Source: Hsuehochloa calcarea | Lineage: Eukaryota > Streptophyta > Magnoliopsida > Poales > Poaceae | Direction of reading: 5' to 3' | DNA length: 64,000 nt | NCBI GenBank assembly: GCA_036346395.1 | Contig: CM070609.1 | Location: forward strand, 27,292,223-27,356,222 | In this document: positions 44,990 through 56,895 of the stretch, piece after piece | How positions within the stretch are numbered: position 1 is the first letter of the stretch | Layout: the number at the start of each line of letters is the position of its first letter | The notes under the pieces: generated by a model | Databases searched by the model: none | What the model was told of the DNA's origin: nothing | Seen by the model: only the letters and a program-made list of their open reading frames with translations | Translations under genes and position numbers: made by a program

Positions 44990-46953
44990 TGTAACACCCT
45001 GGCTATTCGGAAACCAAGATGCTACTAACAGTTTCAACATAAACTTCATTTGCGGAACTATTAATCAATTTGCTCCCAAAATTAAATAATCAAGACAAAG
45101 TACGAAGAGTATTTAACCGTTCACTTACAGAATATAGCCAAGGAATTAAAAATACAGTTCGTCTCATTAATCAAATAATTTAACAAAACATCTTTATAAG
45201 TAAGTGATTCTTGAGGTGTGTGAAATGTGCTTGGACTACGCCCTCCCGCTAGCAACTATATCATCATGAATCACCTAAAAAAAACACAGAAAGCAAGGGT
45301 GAGTCGAAACTCAGCAAGCACCACATCAATCTCACAAAGGTACAAAGGAACCAAATCAATAATCGTGACATTGGAACATATCTTCCACGAATCTCGTGAA
45401 ACCGCAAAGTATGAATGCATACAAAGAATGAAAATGGACCTTCCAATCACAGATATGCAGATAACGAGTGATACACCGTCGGTGTTCACTTAAGCCCGTG
45501 ACTTCACAAAGTACGGGACCCAATCACCGTATGAAGAACGTTTCATACGGTGTCCAAGTTGCCACATTGGAATGGTGGTCAACACTACCCACATTGGAAT
45601 GGTGGATCTCATATGCCCATATTGGATTGATGGGGCTTAAACAAATTTTCCACTCCCGTGGACAGAAACGAAGCATGCATGAATGGAATGAATCATGTAT
45701 CACAAGAAACATAAATAATGAAATCTATCCACATTATGAGCACAACGCAAGAACAACCATATATTCAACACATCATCATGCATTCCTTTGAAAACAACAC
45801 AAATTAACAAACAGTACTTGCCTTCCGTGCTGCGACGTACTAGGAAGCAACGAAGGTGTCCTTCCACCCACCGCCTCACCGCCTACACAAGCATTTACAC
45901 GGAATAAGAATAACAAGGTATGAAGTATCTACACGTGTCCTATCATACCCTCTAACTAACCCACACAACCAAGGGTTCAATTTGACAACTTCACCCAAAA
46001 GACCAGATTACTACTCTACTGGCAGTTGTACGATCAAATTCACCATTAATTATCTATAACTCCTAAAGACTTGAAACCAGTGCTCATCTTTTCCTAACGA
46101 ACCAGGCTACGAAACTCTAGTTGGTGAGATCCCCTGATTCGGCCAAAACAGAGGACCAAACTGCCCAAGAAGACACCGACAGAAACCTGTCCAGATTTCA
46201 GAAGAGTCATAAAGAAAAGCCTGTAACTTTCAGCATACTGATCCTATGGAGATTATCTTTATCAATATGGAATCATGGCGAAATTATCTTCATAAACCTA
46301 TTTGGGTGGCCTCCATGAATCTGGCTCTAACTTGAACAAAACTGACGATCAACAGACAGTCCCCAAAATTTCTGACAGACAGAGTAGTGTGCGGTTAAAA
46401 ATTCATAACTTCTAAACCACAGGGTGGAATCTCGTGATCTCAGTGCCAAAAGAAAGCTAACGAAATCAGGAACATAACTCTAAGAGACGTCGACCTGAGA
46501 TTCGGCCTCTAAAGGCCTTCAATCTGCCGCACAACATACTATACTATTCTGGACAGATCTGGATCCGCAGACTAAACCAATCCAAATGAACAAATGTGCT
46601 ACTAAACTAATATAAACAGCGAATCGGGACTTTCGTTACCCTTGAAGACCCGTAGAATGACGAAGATCAAGCGCCCAATCTGAATGGAAGTCACCGGGAG
46701 AGGAGGTGGAAGGGGGGGTGGCGGCTCAAGGGAGAGGGGGGGGGAGGCCGACGGCTAGGGTTGGGGGGAGGGGCGCCTCCCCCCTTTTAAGTGGCCGGCT
46801 CCTCCCTCTTGGGCCGGCCTGGGTCGCGGCCCGCGGCCCAGGTTGGTGAAGTTTTACAGATATCCCCTCCGAAGACTAATTTTTCCTGATTTAAACCTTG
46901 TCTTTCACTCCTTCGACCTTCTATTCTTACTAATTGCGATTCGGGATATTACA
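44990..46953 (-). repeat. Tekay/Del-type gypsy 3' LTR
   Basis: On the minus strand it starts TGTAATATCCCGA, right after a polypurine tract ('aaggggggtagaa', complement of 46954-46966), and ends GGGTGTTACA. At 1964 bp it is in the size range of Tekay/Del chromovirus LTRs. It lies directly downstream of the integrase relic. A G-rich low-complexity patch is at 46705-46780. Confidence 0.8.
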
Positions 46954-46966
46954 TTCTACCCCCCTT

Positions 46967-48490
46967 AACAAGATTCATCCTCGAATCTCCTCACCTACAA
47001 ACTAGGAAGAACGAGAGACTGGCATAACAAACTTAAACACTTACCAGAAGTGAAGAGGTCTGGATACTGCGCTCGCATGCAGGACTCTAACTCCCAAGTG
47101 GCTTTTCTCTCAGACTGATGAGACCAAAGAATTTTGACAAATTTCTGAGTCTTGTTTCTTAGAACCCGCTCCGCTTCCTCTGGTATTTTCACCAGCCGAG
47201 ATTCAATGGTAAGGTCTTGTGCAATGATCAAAGGCTCCAAGGGGATAACATGGTCTGGATCTCTCAGGAATTTTCTCAACATCGATACATGAAACACATT
47301 GTGAACCCCACTCATGGAATAGGGGAGGTCCAAACGATAAGCTAGTTTTCCAATTTGTGCCACGATTGGAAATGGTCCAACATACCTTGGACTAAGGTTT
47401 CCTTTAGTGCCGAAACGCACCACCCCTTTAGATGGCGATACTCTCAACAGAACTTCATTCCCCACCTCGAATTCTAAATCTCGCCTCTTCGACATCAACA
47501 GAGCTCTTCCGACTCGAGCACCAACAAATTCTCGCTTAACTTCGCCACTCTAGCCATCGCTTATTGAACCCACGGACCTAAGATCGCCGCTCTCCAACCT
47601 CATTCCAGCACAACGGAGATCTGCACTTACGCCTATAGAGAACCTCGTATGGTGCAGCTCGAATACTGACATGATAACTGTTGTTATAAGCAAACTCTGC
47701 CAAAGCTAAATGTTCTTCCCAATTCCCTTTCCAGTGATAAAACACAACACCGAGCATATCTTCTAATGTCCAATGGTGCGCTCGACCGACCATCCGTCTG
47801 GGGTGGAACGCGTGCTAAGACGGCCGCGCACCCAACGCACTCTGCAAACTCTCCCAGAATTTGGAAACGAACTTGGCATCTCGATCAGAAACAATGGTTT
47901 TTAGCACTCCGTGCAACCACACAATCTCTCGTACATAAAGAGGAGCCAAATCACTTGCTGAATTGGTTGTACGAATAGGAATAAAATGTGCGACTTTCAT
48001 CAACCGGTCCACAATTACCCAAATAGCGCCCTTTCTCGCTGAGTGCGAGGTAAACCAACCATAAAATCCATAGATATATCATCCCATGGCCAAACAGGTA
48101 CCTCCAAGGGCTGCAACAGTCCTGCTGGTCGCTTGTGCTCAGCCTTGACCTGCTGGCACACCCCACAAGATGCCACATATTGTGCAATATCAATTTTCAT
48201 CCGTTTCCACCAGAAATTTTTCTTTAAATCTTTGTACATCTTGGTCTCACCAGGGTGTACGGTATAAGGAGTACGATGGGCCTCCTTGAAAATCTCATGC
48301 TTAATCTGAGCCTCCTGTGGAACACAGAGGCGTCCTTTAAAGCGCAAAGTATCAGACTCGTCCACACTAAAGTGACATTGCTTGCCCTCAGCACAACGCT
48401 TCTTCACTCGTTGGAGCATCTGATCTTGCTGCTGTGCTGCCCGCACCTGATCTGGAAGAGCTGACTCTAGAAGCAACTGAGTCAACTTTC
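46967..48490 (-). pseudogene. Tekay-type gypsy integrase, 5'-truncated
   Basis: 48485-48015 encodes the integrase zinc-binding domain ('HRTPYTVHPGETKMYKDL', 'SCGVCQQVKAEHKRP') and the start of the catalytic core ('DDISMDFMVGLP'). 48012-47815 continues the core ('MKVAHFIPIRT', 'TIVSDRDAKF') and 47793-47578 follows with 'HLALAEFAYNNSYH'. 47498-46995 carries 'FEVGNEVLLRVSP', 'LSPRYVGPFPIV', 'VFHVSMLRKFLRDP' and a chromodomain-like C-terminus. Two frameshifts interrupt it. Homology stops at about 48490, just before the zinc-binding domain, so reverse transcriptase, protease, gag and the 5' LTR are gone. Confidence 0.8.
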
Positions 48491-49019
48491 TCCAACTGAC
48501 TTGTTCTCTAACTTTAACACAAACTAATGTATTGTTGTATCCATGTTATGTTTTATTTTAGTTGGAGAAAAGAAAGCCTCAATACTCCTTACCGTGGGCA
48601 CGAAGTGGATCTTGATGCATGTACATGCAACTGCTTGTGCATGTGCTATGTGTGTGTGTCTCTTTATTGCATGCAAGCTAGTGTTCCAAAGTTCTTGCTT
48701 TGATCTCCACCAAATAGCAAATGAACTTGTTGGTTGCGTAAGTGATGGCCGCAGCTGGCGAAGAAACTGTGGATCGATATATATATAGAGAGAGAGCGTC
48801 GAGACGGGGTGAATCGAAACTTGATCTAAAGTCTAAATACACAGCGAAAAAAATAAAAAGCAAAGAAAGCAAACCAGATGAGCACCCGCAATTTTTCCAG
48901 AGTTCGGAATGCACCTCCTACTCTCCTCGACACCGTCGCCCGCGCCACCTGGTGGGCATCCCCTTTGGTGAAATGCAGGTCATCTATCATAACCGTTTTC
49001 GTTTTTTTAATAGAAAAAG
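48491..49019. other. CACTA 2 interior, no gene
   Basis: This region separates the truncated gypsy from the right subterminal repeats. It has a GT-rich patch at 48620-48665 and an 'atatatatagagagagag' run at 48777-48797. No coding signal was recognised. Confidence 0.45.
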
Positions 49020-49233
49020 ATATCACAGACGGTTCTAAACAAGAACCGTCTATGATAATTACTATCACAGATATTTCTTGGTCAGAACCGTCTGTGAAAA
49101 TAGACCATCACAGACGGTTCTATTCACGAACCGTCTGTGATGAACGAACAGTCTGTGATGAACTCATGTTATTACAGACATATAAATTAAGACGGTTCAA
49201 AAATTGTCTGTGATGAAGTTTTATGTAGTAGTG

Positions 49234-50430
49234 ATCCGCAATCTGAACTCGCGGTAAAGAGAGACTCTATAGCTCACCTTGTCAACTCCATTCGTCCAAC
49301 TATCCTCGCGCTTCAAGAGACCAAATTGGCAAATAGCTCTCCTCAACTTGTCAGAGAGATGTCGGCCAACAAACTGCGAGGTAGCATGCATGCAGCTCGA
49401 CTCGGTCGGCACTCGAGGCGGAATTCTCCTCCTTTGGGATGATGCAACGCTCACCATCTCAGGCCAGCTTAACCTTGCAAGCTCAATCACCACAAAGGTT
49501 ACCTCAACTCAACAGCTTGGTACGTCACTGTAGTCTATGGCCCTCACCTTGATAGAAGCAAGCCGGCTTTCTTGGACGAGCTGCTGGCCATCAAAAATCA
49601 AATCACAGGACCTTGGCTACTGATGGGTGACTTCAACCTCATCTTCGAAGCGTGTAACAAAAACAGTCACAATCTCAACCATCGGCTCATGGGCCAGTTT
49701 CGCTGTCTTAAATGAATGTGCTCTAAAGTAGTCGCGGTTAACCGGCCGGCGCTTCACATGGAGCAACGAACATGCCAACCAAACGCTTGTTCGACTTGAC
49801 CATATGTTCTGCACTTCAGATTGGGAACTCCTTTCACCCACAATATATCGCTGCTATCATCGTTGTCCTCCTCAGTCTCGGATCACTGCCACATCCTGCT
49901 CTCTGTTGAACAACCGCCGAGGCCGTCGCCGCGCTTCCGATTTGAAAGCTTCTGGATTCACATGTTAGGGTTCAAAGAGGTGGTCCAACACACGTGGAAT
50001 TCAGATTGTGATGCCCACAAACCTCTCCAGCGACTTAGGCTGAAGCTACAGCCCTCGAATCTTGGAGTAAAACCCACATCGGTGACACTCGCATGCAGCT
50101 AGCCGTGGCAACCGAAATCATCCTCCAGTTGGATATAGCTATGGAGTACCGCCAATTATCAATTGAGGAAAGGCTGTTGCGCAAACTCCTGAAGCTGCGC
50201 TCTCTTGGCCTAACAGCAATTCAGAAAATGAGGTGGAAACAACGGTCGCGTCTAAGCTGGCTTCAACTCGGGGACGCGAACACTAAATTCCTCCACCTGT
50301 GAGCAAATGCTATATTAGCCCAAAAACTCGACAAATTGTCGATTGTGACTGCGGCACGTGGGAGCCGTGGACAATGCCGGCGAGGTCGTCTGCGAGCGCA
50401 TGGCTTCATTTTTTCCCTTTGCTTTCCTCT
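49234..50430 (+). pseudogene. L1-type LINE endonuclease fragment
   Basis: The frames encode the apurinic-endonuclease-like domain at the start of a plant L1 ORF2: 'RPTILALQETKLANSS' (about 49295-49345), 'GTRGGILLLW' (49405-49435), 'GPWLLMGDFNLIFEA' (49610-49650), and 'SSSVSDHCHILLSV' (about 49875-49915). A pre-reverse-transcriptase helix with 'RSRLSWLQLGDANTKFLHL' follows at 50243-50300. Catalytic E, D and the SDH histidine are present, but in different frames. Reverse transcriptase is absent. The upstream limit is exactly the CACTA 2 right end, which suggests the CACTA inserted into, or recombined with, the LINE. Confidence 0.75.
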
Positions 50431-50826
50431 CCGTATTAGTGTGTGTGTATTTCTTTAGGATCCAACCTTTTCTCAGCACGTCCATAGGAAGCTAACACAC
50501 GCAGATATTTGTATATGAATAATAATATACTTGTATTCAACATCTTTATCTAATAAATCTCCACAGTTATAATTTGGATCTACAAAAAATCGACGGTGTA
50601 GATTTTTCTCCTTTTACTCCGTTTAACGTGATAATTTCTAACACTTGAGAATGAACGTGATGATTTCTTTTTCTATCGCTTTAATAATATAGCTAGCAGG
50701 TGACTCATGCATTTGTGCGGCTAGATTTATTACACATCATTCACATATTCAATATTAGTATTTGTCAGTGTCGGTTGTTTTACTTTCCCATACTTGTAAG
50801 TTGATTTTACTAATCAATTCAACTTT

Positions 50827-50957
50827 TCTACTTCAACCTCCAATAGCAAATTCAATTCTTGATCAATCCCTTTCACCTGCTACCCATTCCAATGCAATAG
50901 TCTACCACATAGTTATCTTCTACTTGTCTTCAATTATTGCTCAATGCTGACCGTTGC
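50827..50957 (+). repeat. Direct repeat, copy 1
   Basis: It shares 'cttcaaccnc', 'cattccaatgcaata', 'catagttatcttctac' and 'ttcaattattgctcaatg' in the same order with 51363-51494. Confidence 0.75.
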
Positions 50958-51362
50958 AACATCAACACGCATACACGTGAAACCGCCGCCGATCCATGCC
51001 CGGGACACCCGTCGCGCTCTCTTCGGTGGCCCCAAGCCTATTCCGTACTGCTGCACCATCTCTACTCCGAGCTCTTTGCTCCTCTGCTTATGTACGATCA
51101 TACTTATATTTGTATGGATACATGCATATATATACGCATGTGTGATGTTATATGTGCTCGATGTTCTCTTCTCACATGCCAGTCGCTCCTCTTTTTCGAC
51201 GTTGGCTAACTCAACACTGTAGCTTCCTTGCTAACTGTGGTGACCTCTCATCTTCACGGCATGTCTGCTTTATCCATTGTTTTACGATATGGAGAATTTT
51301 CACGCCTTTGTTGGTGACCCACCGAACCATATGTCTTATATCTCTTCTCGCCGACATTGCTT

Positions 51363-51494
51363 TTCTGCTTCAACCACTAGCAACAAAACCCAATTCTTGA
51401 TCGACCCCTCTCAATTGCTATCCATTCCAATGCAATACTTACCGCATAGTTATCTTCTACCCCTCTTCAATTATTGCTCAATGCTGACAGTTGC
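51363..51494 (+). repeat. Direct repeat, copy 2
   Basis: This is the partner of 50827-50957. The intervening sequence is not repeated, so the pair may be the LTR remnants of a small element or a segmental duplication. Confidence 0.75.
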
Positions 51495-51529
51495 GGCATA
51501 TGCACGCATACATGTGTAACTGTCGTTAA

Positions 51530-52463
51530 TACCCTGGTGGGGACCACACCCTGGTGGGGGTAACCAAAGGGTGACCGTTAGCAAGTGATGATCGAGCCAT
51601 TGAACCATGGATTCCAGGACTTGACGTGTCAGATCAAACGACCTCAAATGAACTCGAACGTTTGGAGGAGGAATCCTCGCCACGTTCAATGCTTATCGTG
51701 GGGTAGTTTCGATCATGGTTGTTTGGACCCTTACCTTGTGAGGACTTTGACTCCTCATCTGGGCATACGGTTGTGGGGGAAAAGGTTCCCTCGTCAACCT
51801 TGTCTGGTATGTGATTTTCGGGGTCTCGTGAAAGATCCCTGGAACCAGCATTGTCGTCTGACAAAACCATGCTTGGCTCGTAGTAGCAGCTATCCATGTT
51901 GAGTTCTGCATAGTCTACAAGATCGAACCAATTCTCCTCATTTCACTCCCATGTCATGGTAGCATCAGAGTGGGAACAAAGAAACTTGGCCGAAAAAACA
52001 AAGGAGAGAAATCCCCATAGGCGACGCCAATTGCCGATGTTTTAATATTAAACTTATGAAATGAATGTTAGGGGGCTCCTTGACCGAGACTATACAGAAT
52101 GAGACATATGGAATTAGACAAGATCAAGCCTTCTCTTGAGAAAATAACAATCATAGTACTGTGTTCTTGTATTAATTGTATTTACAATAAGAGAAAAGTC
52201 ACCAAAGGCTAGAACTAATGACTTATGTTTGTTCTGTTGTTTGTGTCGCTTGTCCTTTTGTTCTCTGATCTCCGGTGTTATCCCTTATATAGCGTTCGAG
52301 GGGGTGGAAGTTGTGCATGCCAGGAGGCGCCTCAACGGTTGAAGAATTACACACGTTGATGACAATTATTGTCAGAGAGATTGCTCCCCCACGTTCGCCT
52401 TGCGGTTATGCCAGCTACCAAGATTACTACGTATAATTATTCCAGGGGATAACGGCACATATT
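51530..52463 (-). repeat. gypsy LTR and primer-binding region relic
   Basis: On the minus strand, a TATA box ('ctatataaggg', complement of about 52281-52291) is followed by a leader and, at about 52031-52010, by 'ttggcgtcgcctatgggg'. The latter resembles the primer-binding site after gypsy LTRs of the Tat/Retand group. 51530-52005 would then be the 5' part of the internal region, but no gag was recognised. The upstream part of the LTR is replaced by the CACTA end at 52464. Confidence 0.45.
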
Positions 52464-52750
52464 CACTACTACATGTAATTAAACACAATGTATAAGATCC
52501 TTAATCAATTTTGTCCACATGTATGTGGTCTTAATCGACCATAGAGTGGTCGTGATTGACCTGGTCGTAGTAAATCTTACGACCATTATGTGATCGTAGT
52601 AGAACTTACGATCAGCAGATCGTTGTAGAAAATCTTACGACCACAAGATGGTAGTAGAATAACTTACGACCATATAGAGAGGTCGTGGAATAGTTTACAA
52701 CCACTAGGTAATTATAATCTCCTCATTATTGACGATGAGGGGTACCTCTG
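52464..52750 (+). mobile_element. Orphan CACTA left end with different subterminal repeats
   Basis: 'cactactacatgtaatt' starts the element. It is followed by alternating 'ggtcgtagtaaa' and 'cttacgacc' motifs (at least eight between 52545 and 52710), a subterminal code unlike the 'cacagacggtt' of the other two CACTAs. No matching right end was found in the window, so the element is truncated. Confidence 0.55.
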
Positions 52751-53383
52751 AAGGTTGTATGAAGAAATTATTATCTATAATGAATATTACAGATAAATAG
52801 TTTAATTAATTAAGGATTATTATATTCTCATCAATATAAATAGTTTAATTAATTAAGAATTATTATATTCTCGTCAGTACTCTAGTACCATGTAAACTAA
52901 TAAGATAATTTACCGCACACGTAGTCAACATATTGCTTGAGATTAATTATATGTACATGTGCATACATACAATTTGAAAAAAGTAAGTTATAGAATAAGA
53001 GTAGGGGCATGGAACTGCATGATCTATACATAATAGGAAGTGGTTACACTTTTAAGAACCTCAACAACTTATTATGTTCAATGATTTTCTTCCATCGAAA
53101 CTCATACTTCAATTACATTATTTAGGTTGTATTTTCCTTCAAACTTCTATTGTTGTTTGTAATGTTTAGACTATCTTAAAATTTTAAATAGCCTGTAAGA
53201 TACGTAAATATATTCTCAAACATTTATATAAACTTCGAAACAAATCTACGGGCCACCCTGCTAGTATAAGTATTGTACACCCGGTCCATTGATCATCCTT
53301 CCGTCGGTCCAGAATAATAGGAGCACAAGTTTATTTTTCTTTATTATACCATATGGCTTAACTAGCCGGCAACCCGTGCGCAC
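52751..53383. other. AT-rich intergenic DNA
   Basis: A short imperfect direct repeat ('agtttaattaattaag') occurs at 52799 and 52847. Nothing else was seen. Confidence 0.45.
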
Positions 53384-53403
53384 CCGTGCATTTGCGCGGC
53401 TAG
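53384..53403 (+). mobile_element. Helitron-like 3' terminus
   Basis: CCGTGC-ATTT-GCGCGG forms a 6-bp hairpin (one G-T pair) directly followed by CTAG and then T, the arrangement of plant Helitron 3' ends (hairpin, CTRR, insertion before T). The matching 5' TC end and the element's extent were not identified. Confidence 0.4.
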
Positions 53404-53912
53404 TCTTGCTTTACCATAAATTAACAGTTAGAAATTGTCTTATACATAATTTTCTTTCCAAAAAAATTAATAAAACCTATTACTTGCTATCCTATAAATC
53501 ATATTGATATTATGATTTGGGTTGTATGTCTTTGTTTCGAGGATGGTTCACAGGTGGTAGAAAATGTAATTGCCCCTGTTTTTTTAGTTTTTTTCAAAAC
53601 GGAAGGACAACCCCCGGTTTCCCTTATGAAACCAAATTCCATGTTTTTCTTTTCTTACGGATAATTACCCTTTCTTTTTTGTGTTCTACAGATACGTCAC
53701 ATACGACATTTAGCTACGAGAAGAGCTCTATTGGGCCTACAAAATGGCCCACTCAACAGAAGGACCAGGCTACATGCGGTGACGGCACCGGGCAGAGTCC
53801 CCGATCGATATTGCCGAGGTGGAGGCAACCTACAAGGCCGACACCGCCATCTAGCAAAGCGGAGGACTTGATTTCATGGTAACGCAAAGCCGAACTTAGT
53901 GAAAACAAGTCG
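53404..53912. other. intergenic DNA before the copia element
   Basis: No gene was recognised. 53750-53880 is GC-richer but has no recognisable coding content. Confidence 0.45.
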
Positions 53913-53917
53913 TTGTG

Positions 53918-54112
53918 TGTTAGAATACCTTGTATTCTCCCTCGTCCATACGATAGCTTTAGAATCCCTCTCTCTTACGGATTGTAAAGCGCTGTATCTC
54001 TTCTCCGTTTCCAACTCCTGTAACCGACTCGATGGGTCTTTTCCATCCTATTTAACATGCATCCGCGGCCTCCATGAGGGATAGAACGCTTCATCCAATC
54101 CTCGCTTTCTCA
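53918..54112 (+). repeat. copia 5' LTR
   Basis: Starts TGTTAGAATACC and ends CTTTCTCA. A TATA-like 'ctatttaac' lies near 54046. It differs from the 3' LTR mainly near 53950, 54080 and its last 12 bases. Confidence 0.92.
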
Positions 54113-54148
54113 TGGTATCGAGCCACCCATATACCGCCTCGATCTAGC

Positions 54149-54960
54149 ATGGCGAGTTCATCGGCAAGCACCATGAATCCTTTGTCCCATCAAGCAAGAA
54201 CGGAGAAGCGGCCAAGAACAATTATTTGCTATGGAGGGCGCAAGTTCTACCAAAGAATCCGTGGTGCTCGCATGGAGGATATCTCGCGGCGCTACCCGAG
54301 TTCCAGATGCAGTAAATCGCATCACCGATGGCGACAAAACCGTCAGAAGCCAAATCCACTCATGAAGTCCGGATGGTTGCGCATCGCCAGATTCTCGGTA
54401 CTTGTTTTCTTCTCTCTAGGGATGTTCTAATTCAAGTAGCCACCATGACTACATCAAAGACAAGTATGGAGAGCTATTGAAGATATGTTCTCCGCCAATC
54501 TCGCCGGTCGTCAATACGCTGCCCGCCATGGCGACAACCCGAAAAGGCGAATCAACAGAGCGATTACATCGGCAAGATGAAGGCACTGGCGATGAGATGG
54601 CCTCGGCGGAAGACCTCGACGACGAGGATATGATCTCATATATCCTCGCAGTCCGGATGTCGACTTCGATCCGGTGGTTGCCGCAGCCACCTCAAAGATG
54701 TAACCTATTACGGACGATCTCTACTCCCAACTTCGAATTTTGAGAACCGGATGTCGCCGTGAAGGGACACACACCTCCTCACCAACATAGCCCGCCGCGT
54801 GGTCGTGGCGGATTTAATCGCGTGGCGATCGTGGCGTGGTCGGGCCGAACCGAGGTCGTGAAAACAATGATTACAACAGCTTCAACAATGTCACCGAGCA
54901 AAGATCGTAATAAAGGGCGTAGAGGCGTAAGACCCACTTGCCACTCATATAAAATGGGGC
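54149..54960 (+). pseudogene. copia gag, multiply frameshifted
   Basis: It begins MASSSASTMNPL at 54149 (the natural gag start). Later pieces in other frames include 'YIGKMKALG'-like residues near 54565 and 'DDEDMISYILA' at about 54620-54655, which are UBN2-type gag motifs. Several small deletions relative to the family are evident, many beside CG or CNG. The zinc knuckle near 54935 is degraded. Confidence 0.65.
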
Positions 54961-54969
54961 ATGTTGTCT

Positions 54970-56350
54970 GCCGATTGTTGGCACCGGTTTGAAGAAGATT
55001 TTGTCCCGGATGTCAAGACCGCAAACGCCGCTTTCAACTCTTATGGCATAGACACAAATTGGTACATGGATACGGAGCAACCGACCATATCACAGAGAAC
55101 TAGAAAACCGACCATCGAGATAAATACACCGCAAGGATCAGTGTACACGGCTAGTGGCACAGGTATGAACATTAGTCACGTTGGTCATTCTACTATTCAT
55201 ACCCCTAATCGCAATCTTCACCTCAAGAATATTCTTCATGTTCCCAAAGCTAAGAAAAAATCTTGTCTCCGCTCATTGTCTTGCTCGTGATAATAATGCC
55301 TTTGTTGAAATTCACCCCTCTTTCTTTGTGATTAAGGATCAACAAACGAAGAACACTCTTCTTAAAGGAAGATGCCGCAATGGTCTCTATCCTCTACCGA
55401 CATCATCAACATCCTCTCTCAAACAAGCTTTTGGAGTCGTCAAGCCATCCCTCACAAGATGGCACAATCGCCTGGGTCATCCTTCACTTACAATAGTTCA
55501 TAAGGTCATCCATGAAAATAAGCTTCCATGTCTAGCTGAGTTAAGTAATGAGTCGGTGTGTGATGCTTGTCAACAAGCCAAAAGTCATCAACTTCCATTC
55601 CCTAGGTCTTCTACTATATCAAGTTGTCCTCTGGAATTAGTTTTTTCAGATGTGTGGGGACCTGCTCCTACTTCAGTTGGGGGCAGAAAATACTATGTCA
55701 GCTTTATAGATGATTATAGCAAATTTACTTGGATATATCTCCTTAAATACAAGTCTGAAGTTTTTCAGAAGTTCCATGAGTTTCAAAATCTTGTTGAGCG
55801 TGTTTTTAACAGAAAGATTGTCGCCATACAGATTGATTGGGGTGGAGAGTATGAAAAACTTCACTCCTTCTTTACTAAAGTTGGCATAACTCATCGTGTA
55901 TCTTGTCCTCACACACATCAACAAAACGGCTCGGCCGAACGAAAGCATCGCCACATAGTAGAAGTTGGCTTGTCTCTTCTAGCACATGCATCTATACCTC
56001 TCAAATTTTGGGATGACGCTTTTCTCACCGCCACCTACCTAATTAATCGCACACCTAGCAAAGTCATTCAATATTCTACGCCTCTAGAGCGTTTGTTCCA
56101 TCAAAAACCAGATTACTCCTCCTTGCGAATTTTTGGATGTGCTTGTTGGCCCAATCTTCGACCATATAACTCCAGAAAACTCCAATTTCGTTCCAAACAG
56201 TGCATCTTCCTTGGCTATAGCAGTCTCCACAAAGGTTTTAAGTGCCTTGATATACCATCTGGTCGCGTTTATATCTCTAGAGATGTGGTCTTTGATGAGA
56301 GTATTTTTTTCCCTTCTCCTGTCTTCATCCTAATGCAGGAACACGGTTAA
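54970..56350 (+). pseudogene. copia protease and integrase
   Basis: At 55060-55090 the protease active-site block (normally DTGA) is one base short and reads DTEQ. From 55181 to 56350 a 389-codon open frame carries the GAG-pre-integrase zinc region ('RWHNRLGHPSLTIVHKV', 'CDACQQAKSHQLPF'), the integrase core ('VFSDVWGPAP', 'YYVSFIDDYSKFTWIYLL', 'DWGGEYEKL', 'SCPHTHQQNGSAERKH') and the 'RIFGCACWP' region. The catalytic D, D and E are all retained. The frame ends early at 56348. Confidence 0.85.
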
Positions 56351-56895
56351 AAACAGAAATTCTTTTGCTTCCTTCCTCCCTATTAAACCCATCTACAGTA
56401 GCACAAGGGGATGAAAATGTAGTTGATCAATTGACTAATGCTTCTGGTTTTGGTGATACAACTAATGATTTTTTGGAAGCACAGGAAGAATCCACTCGAA
56501 TCGTCAAGTTTCTGATATACAACCGGAGTTAACAGAATCCGTGAAGCCTCAAATCAGCATCATGCGTAACCGGTGCCTCGGCCTCGAATCGTAACCAATG
56601 CACGGTTACACGCCAAACTCTCCGCTGCAGTTGTCTTCCCGAGACACGCGTCCCAAGACAACTCCATCCTCTCGCCGAATACACGCCACTTCCGCCTGCA
56701 GCAGAGTCCTGTCCGAGGCACGCGTCAGGCACATCCACGTCCCCTGTATGGCGTTCGATTGCGTTACGTAGAGGGGAAGCCGGATCTTCGCGGCCCACCA
56801 CAAAGAACACGATGCCACAGATCTCGTGTACATGTCGCATCGTCCGCATCGCGTGATCCGGATCAACTACATCCACTGATTATGCATCTCCTTCT

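Larger units (their letters stand above)
44511..49233. mobile_element. CACTA element 2, with a nested gypsy fragment
   Basis: The left end 'cactactata' (44511) and right end 'tgtagtagtg' (49224-49233) are inverted, and both are followed inward by 'tcacagacggtt' subterminal repeats (44545-44850 and 49020-49220). The original element was small, since only about 1.2 kb remains once the gypsy fragment 44990-48490 is discounted, and no transposase sequence is visible, so it is non-autonomous. Flanking trinucleotides (TTT left, ATC right) do not match, so either the duplication decayed or the two ends come from different elements. It shares its subterminal motif with the CACTA at 2115-6894. Confidence 0.65.
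50431..51529. other. intergenic DNA with a direct duplication
   Basis: The pair 50827-50957 and 51363-51494 are direct repeats of about 131 bp, about 536 bp apart, roughly 80-85% alike by eye. A short motif at 50706-50724 ('catgcatttgtgcggctag') resembles the Helitron-like end at 53384-53403. No gene was found. Confidence 0.55.

Noticed and set aside
53240..53270. Additional Helitron end at 'gggccaccctgctag'
   Set aside because: No hairpin precedes the CTAG, unlike 53384-53403.
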